A stretch of 64,000 nucleotides of DNA from JABDMH01 sp965223165 (GCA_965223165.1 CBDCVQ010000020.1:930001-994000), one strand, 5' to 3'; positions 50,533 through 59,739 are shown, numbered from the stretch's first letter. Notes: generated by a model from the letters alone, not told the origin. Translations and numbers: made by a program.

Positions 50533-51026
50533 TTATCGCACGCACAAGATCAATTTTGTCCGATGCAAGACTGTATCTGCGACAGATCTCAGACGACCTC
50601 TATGGTCAGCCGATTTCGCTGTTGTCAGATGCCACCATCGGTCAGCACACACGTCACTTGTTGGAGTTCTACCAGTGCCTCTTGGCCCAAATGGATCACG
50701 GGCAGGTCAATTATGATGAGCGCCGGCGAGACAGCCAACTGGAGGAGTCCACGGCCACAGCCTTGACGGCCATCGATGAGATCGAAGGCGCCCTGTCCCA
50801 ACTGACTTCCAAGGCTCCGCTCACGGTGTGTGGCACGGCGACGGGTGGCGAGCGGGTGGCGACCAATGTGGATCGTGAGCTGCTGTACAATCTGGAGCAT
50901 AGCATACACCACCTGGCTATCATCAAGATCGGTCTCAAGCTCGTGGCTCCCATGATCGAACTACCGTCCACCTTTGGCGTTGCTCCATCTACGCTGGAGA
51001 ATCGGCATCGCGTCTTGAGCAATTGA
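50526..51026 (+). CDS. DinB-like four-helix protein
   Basis: A 166-aa cytoplasmic protein with the DinB/bacillithiol-transferase-type helices. The metal-ligand histidines are in IGQHTRHLLEFYQ and in LYNLEHSIHHLAIIKIGL, separated by a central segment with NYDERRRDSQLE. Such proteins are metal-dependent thiol transferases or of unknown activity. It is first in a plus-strand run with the ATP-grasp and LysE-type genes. Confidence 0.65.
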   Translation: MPIIARTRSILSDARLYLRQISDDLYGQPISLLSDATIGQHTRHLLEFYQCLLAQMDHGQVNYDERRRDSQLEESTATALTAIDEIEGALSQLTSKAPLTVCGTATGGERVATNVDRELLYNLEHSIHHLAIIKIGLKLVAPMIELPSTFGVAPSTLENRHRVLSN

Positions 51027-51042
51027 ACCCTATCGCCAGTCC

Positions 51043-52092
51043 ATGTGGCGCACGTCTCCCTTTCTCATTAAGCTTCGTAGCTGGGAATACTGGCCAGCAT
51101 ACATTGTCAACATTCCGACGGTGCTTTTTTGGCTCTATTTTGCGCTGCGGTCACGATCCCTCTTTTTTTTCAGTGTGGTCAACCCCGCGATCGAGACCGG
51201 AGGAGTCCTGGGAGAATCCAAGATCAACATCCTCCGAGCCATGCCTCCACATCTGGTGCCGGCGACCGTCTTTGTACATCGAGACGCGATGTCTTGGCCC
51301 TCGGTCCAGCAGGAGCTGCAACAATCCAGCCTCCGTTTTCCCTTGATCGCCAAGCCCAATATCGGCGAGCGAGGCTTTCTTGTGCAAAAATTGGAAAGTG
51401 TGCATGAGCTGCAACGATACTTTTACCGAGTCCAGGTGGATTTCATGATCCAGGAATATGTCGACTTGCCGCTGGAAGTCAGTGTGCTGCATCACCGCAC
51501 GCCTGACAGTGAGCATGGCCGGATTACATCTCTCTGCTATAAGGAGACGCTGAAGGTGGTCGGAGACGGACAACATACCGTAAAAGAACTAATGCAACAA
51601 AATCCCAGGGCCGTTCTTCAACGGAGACGCCTCGAAAAGGAATCTCCCGAGTTGCTGGGGTCAAAACCTGCGCTGGGCATGGTTGTAGAGCTCGAGCCGA
51701 TCGGCAACCACTGCAGGGGCACCAAGTTTCTCAATGGCAATGGACACATTACACCGCAAATGCAGACCCACTTTGATGGGATCAGTCGGCAATTGCAAGG
51801 CATCTTCTACGGTCGATTTGACATCAAGTGTCGCGACTGGTCCAGCTTGGAAAGCGGACGGGACCTGCAGATCCTTGAGTTTAACGGCGTGGCGAGCGAA
51901 CCCGCTCACATCTACGATCCAGCGTACTCCCTGGTACGGGGATATCGCGATCTCTTCGACCATTGGAAAGTCATCTACCGGATCGCCAAGATCCAACGTG
52001 GTAAGGGAGTCAGGCCAATGGGACTGCGAGAAGCTGTCCAACGCACCCGAGCGTACCTTGGCTATCTGCGCTCAGCCGATCTTCATTCATAA
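51043..52092 (+). CDS. ATP-grasp family protein
   Basis: A 349-aa protein with an N-terminal hydrophobic stretch (YIVNIPTVLFWLYFAL) followed by an ATP-grasp-like ligase fold. Features are LRFPLIAKPNIGERGFLVQKLES, MIQEYVDLPLEVSVLHHR, FYGRFDIKCRD and the metal-binding LQILEFNGVASEPAHIYDP. Related D-Ala-D-Ala ligase-like proteins of unknown substrate occur in Bacteroidota and Alphaproteobacteria. It starts 17 bp after the DinB-like gene. Confidence 0.72.
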   Translation: MWRTSPFLIKLRSWEYWPAYIVNIPTVLFWLYFALRSRSLFFFSVVNPAIETGGVLGESKINILRAMPPHLVPATVFVHRDAMSWPSVQQELQQSSLRFPLIAKPNIGERGFLVQKLESVHELQRYFYRVQVDFMIQEYVDLPLEVSVLHHRTPDSEHGRITSLCYKETLKVVGDGQHTVKELMQQNPRAVLQRRRLEKESPELLGSKPALGMVVELEPIGNHCRGTKFLNGNGHITPQMQTHFDGISRQLQGIFYGRFDIKCRDWSSLESGRDLQILEFNGVASEPAHIYDPAYSLVRGYRDLFDHWKVIYRIAKIQRGKGVRPMGLREAVQRTRAYLGYLRSADLHS

Positions 52093-52104
52093 CCCAGCCA
52101 AACC

Positions 52105-52713
52105 GTGACGCTTACCGCCACCTTCATTGTCGCTCTGGTCCTGAGTTTTATTGGATCGATGCCCACCGGCCTCATCACGCTCAGCATTATTCAGCGAACG
52201 GTGGAAAAGGGGATCAAATCCGGTCTCATGGTCTCCCTGGGTGCGGTGATACCCGAATTCATCTATACCGCTGTGGCCCTCTTTATGATGCAGGCGTTGG
52301 CTGGCGACATACCTTACAATCGCTGGATTCAAGGTGGATCGGCGGCATTGTTCCTCTTCTTGGGCATTTACTACTTCGTCAAGAAGCCGGTCCAACGAAC
52401 GGCCGTCGGTCCACACATCTATCGGGATTTTGTCCGGGGCGTGGTGGTTGGTTTTCTCAACATGTTGATCGTGCCGTACTGGGTCTTTGTCGTGGCTTGG
52501 TTGCAGGGCAATGGATATCCACTGGAGGCCAAGGGCTCGATCTGGATATTCTCTGCCGGGGCAGCGCTGGGTGCATGGATGGTATTTGTGCTTTACACTT
52601 ATGGGAGCCAGTACCTGGCTGATCGGATAGGCGCCGTGCGACAATACACCAACAAAGGGGTGGGAGCCATCTTTCTGGGGCTAGCCCTACTGCAAATTGT
52701 CAAGATGGTCTAG
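52105..52713 (+). CDS. LysE/RhtB family exporter
   Basis: A 202-aa membrane protein with about six helices. It begins with the family signature FIGSMPTGLITLSIIQRTVEKGIKSGLMVSLGAVIPE and has the second half WIFSAGAALGAWMVFVLYTYG. The family exports amino acids or related metabolites. The start is GTG, 13 nt after the ATP-grasp gene. Its 3' end overlaps the convergent alpha/beta hydrolase gene by 27 nt. Confidence 0.83.
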   Translation: MTLTATFIVALVLSFIGSMPTGLITLSIIQRTVEKGIKSGLMVSLGAVIPEFIYTAVALFMMQALAGDIPYNRWIQGGSAALFLFLGIYYFVKKPVQRTAVGPHIYRDFVRGVVVGFLNMLIVPYWVFVVAWLQGNGYPLEAKGSIWIFSAGAALGAWMVFVLYTYGSQYLADRIGAVRQYTNKGVGAIFLGLALLQIVKMV

Positions 52714-53598
52714 CTGCTCAGCCAAAGCCAGAATCTCCTTTTTGATGAGGTCAACTTCCGACCACAAAATGAAGTGGTCCTTGCCCTCCAGCATCAGCAC
52801 CTTTACCTGCGGGTTATCCGGCATCATCTGTTTGGCAAAATCTGCATTGCCCATGGGCACCAGTTTGTCCGCAGACCCCTGAATGACGGTGGTGGGTATG
52901 CGAATGTCCGCCCATAGATCCATCATGTCTTCCAATTCTTCCTTCAGCGGAATAATCTCCTGATTGCATACCCTTAAGGCCGGGGGGATAAAGAATCGAA
53001 TGCCCGGCAGATCGATGAGGAGCCGCCACCAGATCGTCGGCTCGAGATCGGGAGAGATGGAGGGGCTTACCATCACCAGTGCATCTACCAGATCCGGAAA
53101 ATCCATAGCCATGCGAGCGATCAGCGGTCCGCCGTACGAGTGCCCTACAAGTATCACAGGACGGTGCGCGTACTGTTGCAGGATGGACCCCAGCATCTTG
53201 CTTTGGCCCTGGAGCGAAGGCTCTGTCCAGCCAAAGTCCGAGGCACCATAGCCCGGCCGGTCAGCACTGAGCATACCCACAGCACTGAGCAGGTTGGTAT
53301 CTCGCATGTAGGGCATGTACGCACTCATCGCGCCTGGTGAGCCATGGACAAATAGTACCAAGGGGGCTGTGGGAGTATCTCCCTCGACCAACAGGTAGTG
53401 TAATTGCCGCTCACCGAATGGGCGAGTGATAAATTGCGCATGGTCGATCCCGTGAGACTCCAACTCCGATCGCATCTCGGTGTCTGACGAGCGAAAGGTG
53501 AGGGACTCCTTGCGCGAATAAATGAGGAAGCTGATCAGCCCCAGCACCAACCAGAAGCGCTTATACCGGTATATAGCCTTGCTTAGGTTTATCATCAC
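52687..53598 (-). CDS. Alpha/beta hydrolase
   Basis: A 303-aa hydrolase with an N-terminal membrane anchor (YKRFWLVLGLISFLIYS). Fold landmarks are the oxyanion region FVHGSPGAMSAY, nucleophile elbow GHSYGG, acid residue region IQGSADKLVP and catalytic histidine in EGKDHFILWSE. Substrate unknown. It is the last gene of the minus-strand operon from 59586, overlapping the acyltransferase gene by 4 nt, so a role in lipid or ester metabolism is plausible. Confidence 0.87.
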   Translation of the reverse strand: MMINLSKAIYRYKRFWLVLGLISFLIYSRKESLTFRSSDTEMRSELESHGIDHAQFITRPFGERQLHYLLVEGDTPTAPLVLFVHGSPGAMSAYMPYMRDTNLLSAVGMLSADRPGYGASDFGWTEPSLQGQSKMLGSILQQYAHRPVILVGHSYGGPLIARMAMDFPDLVDALVMVSPSISPDLEPTIWWRLLIDLPGIRFFIPPALRVCNQEIIPLKEELEDMMDLWADIRIPTTVIQGSADKLVPMGNADFAKQMMPDNPQVKVLMLEGKDHFILWSEVDLIKKEILALAEQLDHLDNLQ

Positions 53599-54341
53599 CT
53601 CCGTGGTTCCAGACCTTCTGAGCGCAATTTAACCAACCGATCATCGATCCAGTCCTTGACCTTACCCAACAACGCCCCCCCATCCGTATCTGATATGGCC
53701 GGACCAAAGCAAATGTACACCCTGATACGTCTCCGTGCGAAGCGATCAAAGAAGTGCCGCACAAAGGTATCATCGCCGATCCAGGCATCTTCCACCGACT
53801 CGTACTCGATCGCCACCGGATACACGGATGCCCCGGCAGCCACCGCATCGGCAAACATGCCCGGCTTAAAGTCAATGGTCGTCGGCTGGATGTGCGTCGT
53901 GCCCTCGGGAAAATTCAGGATGGAATAGCCCTGGGCCATGACTTGCCTCATACCCGCTCTCGTCTGCCGGCGACTTTCGGCGCTACTGCGGTCGACAAAA
54001 ATGGCGCCGGACATCTGGATCGCAGGACCCAAGATAGGCCATGACCTGACCTCTTTCTTGCCTATAGCCACTGCCTGGACAAAATGTAAGACGACAAAGG
54101 GATCGATATACGAGCGATGATTGCATGCGAGCATCCCGCCGCTCGCGGGAGCTTCGCCGGACGACATAATTTGCAAGCCGAGCAGGGGGGTGATCATCTG
54201 GACATAGCGTTGTCTGATGCGCAGGCCCCAGGCCAGTTTGTCTCGCACGAAGGCGAAGGTCGCATAGAAGAATACGATACAGAGACCTGCGCCCAGGACC
54301 ACGATCATCAACCTCACCAACGCTCGGAGCCAGCCTATCAT
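53595..54341 (-). CDS. PlsC-family O-acyltransferase (GlsA/OlsA-like)
   Basis: A 248-aa membrane acyltransferase with an N-terminal helix. The HX4D catalytic motif is NHRSYID (His75, Asp80), and the second block FPEGTTH follows. Alone it would be called 1-acylglycerol-3-phosphate acyltransferase. Because it directly follows a GNAT/hemolysin-type N-acyltransferase (8 bp gap), it more probably performs the second, O-acylation step of an amino-acid lipid, as GlsA with GlsB in Bacteroides or OlsA with OlsB. That substrate assignment is inference from gene order. Confidence 0.82.
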   Translation of the reverse strand: MIGWLRALVRLMIVVLGAGLCIVFFYATFAFVRDKLAWGLRIRQRYVQMITPLLGLQIMSSGEAPASGGMLACNHRSYIDPFVVLHFVQAVAIGKKEVRSWPILGPAIQMSGAIFVDRSSAESRRQTRAGMRQVMAQGYSILNFPEGTTHIQPTTIDFKPGMFADAVAAGASVYPVAIEYESVEDAWIGDDTFVRHFFDRFARRRIRVYICFGPAISDTDGGALLGKVKDWIDDRLVKLRSEGLEPRR

Positions 54342-54349
54342 CTGTCCGG

Positions 54350-55228
54350 CTAGGATTGGAGAAGCGCAATGGTCTCCGGTGGCAGATCAGCCAGATCGAG
54401 AATCATCAATCCATCCAAAGCGTCAGAAAAATTAGGGTCGATATTAAAGCCAATGAACTTGGCATTCTGTCGAGAATATTGGCGGAGCAGCACTGGTAGT
54501 TTCAGGTGATCCGGCTCGATATTGTCGAGAAATTGCTCCAGATCGTTAAAGGCACCGTTAAGTGATGCTACCTGGGACTCTATTGCCATGGTATCGCCTT
54601 GATATCGATACGGCTTTCTGGCTTGGACGAGTTTTGCCAACGCACTGTCATAGCAAAACCGTTTGATGAACGCCACAATCAGGTCTTTCGAGACGTGCGA
54701 ATAGTATTTGCTGATGCTTACCGGCCCGATCAGGTATTTGTAGTGCCGATGCTGTTTGAGAAATAGTAGAATTCCCTTCCATAGTAGAAATAGCGGATGA
54801 TAATCTCTTTGATAGTCCTGCACGACAAAGGTCCGGCCCAACTCCAGCGCGCACCGAAAGATCGGGTCAAAGTCCTTTTTGATCTTGAATAGGCTATTCA
54901 GGTAAAATCCCTCTCGACCATACTGCTTCATCAGCTCCCGTCCGGGCCCTAATCGGTAGCCGCCTGCAATGCGCTCGGCTTCCCGGTCCCAGATAAACAT
55001 GTTGTAGTAAAGTTGATCATAACGATCCAGGTCGACGTCCTTACCTGTGCCTTCACCTACGGCGCGGAAGGTGATTTCCCGCAATCTGCCGATCTCCGGC
55101 AGGATTGCTCCGAGATGCTTTGCGGTAGCAAGGTATACGTCAAATTTGTGGCGGGATAGCAACAGTGTTTGGCGGGGCAACGATTGGATCTCCTGAGCAA
55201 GGGGTGAGGTGTCGGTCGAGTGCATCAT
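54350..55228 (-). CDS. GNAT/hemolysin-type N-acyltransferase (GlsB/OlsB-like)
   Basis: About 292 aa, family of L-ornithine/glycine N-acyltransferases. Recognisable parts are EITFRAVGEGTGKDVDLDRYDQLYYNMFIWDREAERIAGGYRLG and RTFVVQDYQRDYHPLFLLWKGILLFLKQH, followed by GPVSISKYY. These match OlsB-like acyl-carrier-protein dependent transferases that make the lyso form of aminolipids. The adjacent PlsC-type gene supports this. In-frame ATGs at 55240 and 55228 are possible; the latter nearly abuts the upstream stop. Confidence 0.83.
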   Translation of the reverse strand: MMHSTDTSPLAQEIQSLPRQTLLLSRHKFDVYLATAKHLGAILPEIGRLREITFRAVGEGTGKDVDLDRYDQLYYNMFIWDREAERIAGGYRLGPGRELMKQYGREGFYLNSLFKIKKDFDPIFRCALELGRTFVVQDYQRDYHPLFLLWKGILLFLKQHRHYKYLIGPVSISKYYSHVSKDLIVAFIKRFCYDSALAKLVQARKPYRYQGDTMAIESQVASLNGAFNDLEQFLDNIEPDHLKLPVLLRQYSRQNAKFIGFNIDPNFSDALDGLMILDLADLPPETIALLQS

Positions 55229-56067
55229 AATCCGTGACATAGTGGTAGTGGGTCCGCTTCCCAGTCACTTCCGAGGCGCACCAAATCTCGATCAGGTGTC
55301 AAGTACAAATAGGTCCAGTCATCCACTCGCTCTGCCCGGCCACAGGCTTGGACCAGTTGGCCCATGTAAGGTAGGATCGCCGTATTGATGGTCTGCCCGT
55401 CTTCGCCCAGGACCAGGCAGTACTTTGTATCCGTGGCTCCCTGCGTTCGGATCACCGGGGGGATGCCGCCCGCCACACATCGGGTAGCACAGGAGCGATG
55501 CACTTTTCCATGACCGGGCTTCATCACACCAAATGCACATTTGGGATCTAAAATCTCACCCAGCAGACGCAGTTGTCCCAACGACTGCCGCCTGGACACA
55601 TATGGCGAAGGGATTTGCGTGGAGGAGATATACGCATCGGCACCTTCGGTCAGCTCGAAGGCGGACTTGCCGTCATAAAAGATGCGTGTGCCTCGCAGGG
55701 TGATCTGTCGATGCTGCAGGTCGTGTCCCTGCGCCCCTTCCATATCCGCAATGGTTGCTTCCGCCCCATGTTTACCCAAGCCCACGAGCAGTATACTTTG
55801 GACCACTTGGGTTCCCGTGAGATCGGTACCATGCGTCACCTTCAACATAGGCACGGGCTCCTTCTCCAGCACGCCTGTCAGCTCAGAGAGCGCTCCGTAC
55901 TCAAAGCTTGATGACTCGTAGCCTGACTGCAAACTGACCGAAAGAAGCGCGGTCGAGATGGCTAGGACAAGGCAAATCCATACAATCCTTCGACTGAACC
56001 TCGCTTGAGCGGCAGGAGTCTTGTCCATCCAGCCAATGAAAAATTCATCTTTATTCGTCCCCTTCAT
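55225..56067 (-). CDS. Membrane protein with a conserved Cys/His motif, unknown function
   Basis: 280 aa with one transmembrane helix near the N-terminus (VWICLVLAISTALLSVSL). The extracytoplasmic part contains LTGVLEKEPVPML and GKHGAEATIADMEG. A striking block follows: Cys177-x2-Gly-x-Met-x-Pro-Gly-x-Gly-Lys-x-His190-x2-Cys193-x3-Cys197-x2-Gly-Gly-Ile-Pro-Pro, suggestive of metal or heme binding. Start 56067 is supported by an ATGA overlap with the Rieske gene. It is presumably a partner of that protein; I do not know a named family. Confidence 0.7.
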   Translation of the reverse strand: MKGTNKDEFFIGWMDKTPAAQARFSRRIVWICLVLAISTALLSVSLQSGYESSSFEYGALSELTGVLEKEPVPMLKVTHGTDLTGTQVVQSILLVGLGKHGAEATIADMEGAQGHDLQHRQITLRGTRIFYDGKSAFELTEGADAYISSTQIPSPYVSRRQSLGQLRLLGEILDPKCAFGVMKPGHGKVHRSCATRCVAGGIPPVIRTQGATDTKYCLVLGEDGQTINTAILPYMGQLVQACGRAERVDDWTYLYLTPDRDLVRLGSDWEADPLPLCHGL

Positions 56068-57110
56068 GATTCGTCTTCCGGTGTGATCGTGGCGGGTTCG
56101 CATGCCGTGCCTTCTGCCTGGGGCACTGGGTGCACGTACACCACCTGTTCCACTATTTTGACTTGATACGTGGCAATCTGCTCGCTGAAGGGCGGCGGGG
56201 ACTGACCATTATGAGGATAGTATTGATAGCCATGCCAGGGACATGTGATACATCCATCGACAATCTTACCTTCTCCGAGCGGCCCGTTTTGATGCTTACA
56301 GATATTGCTCACCGCCGATACCTTATTGTCGTAGCGAAATATGGCGATGTTTTCCGAATCTATCAATAGGGTCTTGGCACGATCTGCTTCAAAGTCATCT
56401 ACGTGTGCGACTGGCATCCATGGCACACCCTGCGAGGCTTGACTTGGTATATCTGCCCGGGGCCTCAGACTCGCCCAAAGGTGCAGCACCGTCACGGTCA
56501 CTACCCCCAGCACCAGGGAGGTCAATCCAGTCAGGCTGGCCTCTGACTGCACAATGCCCAGCAGGACATGCAGCACCAATAGCAGGTACGCCAGATAAAC
56601 CATCATGTGCAATGCCTTCCATATCCGGGCCGACAGTAGGTTTAACCAGAAATCGTGGCTGGTGGCTGCCATGATGGCCAGGATGAGCAGGGCAAAAAAG
56701 CCCAAGATCTGAAAGGGAAACTGACTCCAGGCTAGATAGTCTTGATTGGACCCAAACAAAGAGTAGATGGGATCGACATTGCCCAAGCTGTGAAATTGGA
56801 TAAGGTTGAAGGCACCGTGCATCAGTGCGATGAAGAAGGTCATCACGCCCAGGTGGCGCCGGTTGTAGAGCAGGGGAAGAAAACGTCGGTCGATCCTACT
56901 CAAGGGGCCTATGACCAGGATGACGTGGAGCAGCAGAAAGGCCAGAGTACCGGTGGTACGTATAATCAGCGTCTCCGCCGTGATCTCCGGATACCAGGCC
57001 AGCGTCAAACCTAGGTAGACCCCACAATAAAGGATCATGAGACAGGCAAGCGCCCAATCGTAGCGCTTCTTCTGCCGATTCCAAAGTACGGGGACGTAGT
57101 CGACGCTCAT
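56064..57110 (-). CDS. Ferric reductase-like transmembrane protein fused to a Rieske domain
   Basis: A 348-aa inner-membrane redox protein. The N-terminal part has about six helices with histidines placed as in FRE/MsrQ-type b-heme proteins (LLLHVILVIGPL, NRRHLGVMTFFIALMHGAFN, KALHMMVYLAYLLLVLHVLLG). The C-terminal ~110 residues are a Rieske [2Fe-2S] domain with Cys271-Lys-His273 and Cys290-Pro-Trp-His293. The fusion could pass electrons across the membrane to the neighbouring Cys/His protein. It overlaps its neighbours on both sides by 4 nt within the operon. Confidence 0.85.
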   Translation of the reverse strand: MSVDYVPVLWNRQKKRYDWALACLMILYCGVYLGLTLAWYPEITAETLIIRTTGTLAFLLLHVILVIGPLSRIDRRFLPLLYNRRHLGVMTFFIALMHGAFNLIQFHSLGNVDPIYSLFGSNQDYLAWSQFPFQILGFFALLILAIMAATSHDFWLNLLSARIWKALHMMVYLAYLLLVLHVLLGIVQSEASLTGLTSLVLGVVTVTVLHLWASLRPRADIPSQASQGVPWMPVAHVDDFEADRAKTLLIDSENIAIFRYDNKVSAVSNICKHQNGPLGEGKIVDGCITCPWHGYQYYPHNGQSPPPFSEQIATYQVKIVEQVVYVHPVPQAEGTACEPATITPEDES

Positions 57111-57505
57111 AAGCGGGTGCTTAACTGGTCCAATGCCAAGCTCCAGATCACCTCTTGAGATGCATTGCGCACCACCAGTCTGTCATATGGATCCAGCGCC
57201 TGCGAGATGTCAAATTGATACGTACGCCGCTCTCCCAGAAGGCCCAGCAGTGCCCGAGGCTCGCCAGCAGGTCCCTCCAGGTAGGCCAGTAGGTGGTCCG
57301 CCAACATCGGCTCGATCACGGCAATGACCAATGCTAGCTGAGAGCCATCCTTCCAGGCGGCCTCAAATGGATCCGCCCCAACATGATCGGGAGTCGACCT
57401 TGCCAATGGGCTTAGGTCTAGCACCGTCCCAATGATGAGCAGTGGAAAGCATACGGCCAGCACTATCCAAATGATCGCGTGTCTTCGTCTCAGGTGCGGT
57501 GTCAT
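57107..57505 (-). CDS. Small membrane-anchored protein, unknown function
   Basis: 132 aa: one N-terminal transmembrane helix (AIIWIVLAVCFPLLIIGTVL) and a soluble domain (LVIAVIEPMLADHLLAYLEGPAGEPRALLGLLG ... YQFDISQALDPYDRLVVRN). The stop overlaps the Rieske gene start by 4 nt and the start abuts the upstream stop, so it belongs to the same module. No family was recognised. Confidence 0.62.
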   Translation of the reverse strand: MTPHLRRRHAIIWIVLAVCFPLLIIGTVLDLSPLARSTPDHVGADPFEAAWKDGSQLALVIAVIEPMLADHLLAYLEGPAGEPRALLGLLGERRTYQFDISQALDPYDRLVVRNASQEVIWSLALDQLSTRL

Positions 57506-57718
57506 CTAGGTCTCCCCTTTGGTAGTTACCTTTCTCAACAGCAAGGGCCAGAGTAGGAGGCTTCCCGGCAAGATCATCAACCGGAGTATCCAGGAGGCTG
57601 ATTGCATCTTCGCATCGACTCGATGCACTCCGCGCAACACGAACCAGCATCCAAAGACCAGCCCCACCGCGAGGTACAGATAGAATGCTATGCTGAAGAC
57701 CTTTGCAAAAAGCATCAC
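57506..57718 (-). CDS. Small two-helix membrane protein, unknown function
   Basis: 70 aa with two hydrophobic segments (FSIAFYLYLAVGLVFGCWFV and ILRLMILPGSLLLWPLLL) separated by a basic loop. It overlaps the gamma-glutamyltransferase stop by 4 nt and is followed without gap by the 132-aa gene. This tight packing argues that it is real despite its size. It may be an accessory subunit of the Rieske complex (inference). Confidence 0.6.
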   Translation of the reverse strand: MMLFAKVFSIAFYLYLAVGLVFGCWFVLRGVHRVDAKMQSASWILRLMILPGSLLLWPLLLRKVTTKGET

Positions 57719-59580
57719 CAGCCTATGCCGTAGTCTTCACCAAAGTTGCTGGCACCGCCCCACATAGATCCGTTTTCCCAATCAAAATGTATCGCATTGA
57801 GCGGCCCCGAAGTTCGTTCGCGGATCTGCAGCTCGTAGCCCAGTTCCCGCAGGGTTTTTCGCGTCCAGGGTGGTACGGATTCGTGAATCATCATCAGCCC
57901 GGGCGTGGATGGATGATCCGCAAAGGAACCCTTTAGCTGGTAGCTGTTGATATTGGCCGCCTCCACGGCTTCCTGGACATTCATGCCAAACTCCACCATA
58001 TTTAGAAAGAACTGCAGCGAGTTTTGGTCTTGACTATCCCCGCCCTGCACGGCAAAGGAAAGGTAGGGCCTACCCTCCTTGAGGGCCATACTCGGTGTCA
58101 GGGTGGCCCGGGGCCGTTTGCCTGGTTCTACAACATTGTATGGATTCTCTTTTTCGTCCAACACAAAACTCTGCATGCGCTGACTCAGGCCAATGCCTGT
58201 CTCCCCGGCGATGACCGCTGGAATCCAGCCGCCGCTCGGTGTGATCGAAACGATCCATCCCTCGGCATCGGCCGCCTGAATCGACGTGGTGCCCATAAAA
58301 GCGGCGTGATCCGGAAACTCGCCAACACCATCGTCGTAGCTGGTGGCGGTGGACTCTTCTTCGTTCCACTGCTCCAGCAGGTCCAAATAGGGATTTACTT
58401 TGCCTTCAAATGGATAGGGATCTCCGGGCTTGATATCCTCCTCATTCTTTTCCCAATTGATCTCCTGGACCCTTTTCTTGGCATACTCCTTGGACAACAG
58501 CCCCCCCAAAGGTTCTACCGGCTCAAAATAGGGGTCGCCGTAGTAGAAATCTCGATCGGCAAACGTCATGTTCATCACTTGGTAGAGGGCATGCATGTAC
58601 TTGCCCGTGTTGTATCCCATGCACGCAAGATCGAGCTGCTCCATCATGTTGAGGGCCTGTAGCATCACGGGGCCCTGCACCCATGAGGTCAGCTTGTATA
58701 CCTGTATATCATCATAGGTGGTCATGACGGGCTCCTCGATATAGACTTGCCAGTTGGCCAGGTCTTCCATGGTAATCAAGCCACCCTGCTCCTGCGTGCC
58801 CCGGACCAACTCCTGCGCGATATCACCCTTGTAAAATCGGTCATACGCCGCATAAATCGCTTCCTTTCGCGTCTTGCCTGCAGCCAAGGCCTCGGCTTCC
58901 GCATCGACCATTTTTTGCAAGGTGGCGTGCAGATCGGACTGGACAAAGATCTCACCGGCGTGCGGGGCCTCGTGCTCCTCCCCCAGATGCGTGAGAAAGA
59001 CCTCTTTGGAGTAGGGCCACTCCTTGATTTTCTCCTTGTGCGATTCGATACTGCGGCAAGCCTGCCCCTCAATGGGATATCCCTTTGCCATCTCCATGGA
59101 TGGAGCCAATACCTGCGCCAGACTCATTGTGCCAAACTCTGCCAGCATGGTCAGCAGACCACCGGGGGTACCTGGTGTGACCGCCGCCAACGCGCCAAAT
59201 TGCGGCGGATATTTCAGTTCTTTTTCCTTGAAGAATGCCGCCGTCGCTCCAGTGGGAGCTACTCCTAGTGCATTGATGCCTACCACCTTTTTTGTATGTG
59301 GATGGTAGATAAGGGCTTGGGTCTCACCACCCCAGCTCAACACATCCCACATGGTACAGGTGGCACCGAGCATCGCGCATGCCGCATCGATCGCATTGCC
59401 TCCTTGTTGGAAGATCTGGGCACCGGCAGTCGCACCAAGAGGTTTGCCAGTGATAGCCATCCAATGCTTGGCGTGCAGCACCGGCTTTTGCGTACGTTGT
59501 GCCGTCAGTCCTAAAGGGATAAGCATAAGTAAGCTGAATACGGTGGTTTTGATCTTGGGGGACACCTGCGGATAGTTCAT
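57715..59580 (-). CDS. Gamma-glutamyltransferase family protein
   Basis: An exported Ntn hydrolase of about 620 aa with a signal peptide ending LGLTAQ. The autoprocessing region FMGTTSIQAADAEGWIVSITPSGG contains the likely nucleophile threonine (433 or 434 counted from 59586). It is followed by AGETGIGLSQRMQSF and RPRATLTPSMALKEGRPYLSFAVQGGD. N-terminal landmarks are AITGKPLGATAGAQIFQQGGNAIDAACAM. It would cleave gamma-glutamyl compounds such as glutathione in the periplasm, though some relatives are acylases. It is first in the operon; ATGs exist at 59586 and 59580. Confidence 0.9.
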   Translation of the reverse strand: MNYPQVSPKIKTTVFSLLMLIPLGLTAQRTQKPVLHAKHWMAITGKPLGATAGAQIFQQGGNAIDAACAMLGATCTMWDVLSWGGETQALIYHPHTKKVVGINALGVAPTGATAAFFKEKELKYPPQFGALAAVTPGTPGGLLTMLAEFGTMSLAQVLAPSMEMAKGYPIEGQACRSIESHKEKIKEWPYSKEVFLTHLGEEHEAPHAGEIFVQSDLHATLQKMVDAEAEALAAGKTRKEAIYAAYDRFYKGDIAQELVRGTQEQGGLITMEDLANWQVYIEEPVMTTYDDIQVYKLTSWVQGPVMLQALNMMEQLDLACMGYNTGKYMHALYQVMNMTFADRDFYYGDPYFEPVEPLGGLLSKEYAKKRVQEINWEKNEEDIKPGDPYPFEGKVNPYLDLLEQWNEEESTATSYDDGVGEFPDHAAFMGTTSIQAADAEGWIVSITPSGGWIPAVIAGETGIGLSQRMQSFVLDEKENPYNVVEPGKRPRATLTPSMALKEGRPYLSFAVQGGDSQDQNSLQFFLNMVEFGMNVQEAVEAANINSYQLKGSFADHPSTPGLMMIHESVPPWTRKTLRELGYELQIRERTSGPLNAIHFDWENGSMWGGASNFGEDYGIGW

Positions 59581-59739
59581 GATCATGCCTATTTAGTTGG
59601 TAAGTTAACAAGATTAGATGGCAGGTGTACAGAGAAAGATGCTCGGTCGCTCCCTCTGTCTCACTTTCTTTACTTGGCAAACTTTCCCGGCTAGTTGCTG
59701 TACGGTTGCCCGATAAACGCTTTCTTTGCAGCCTATTAA

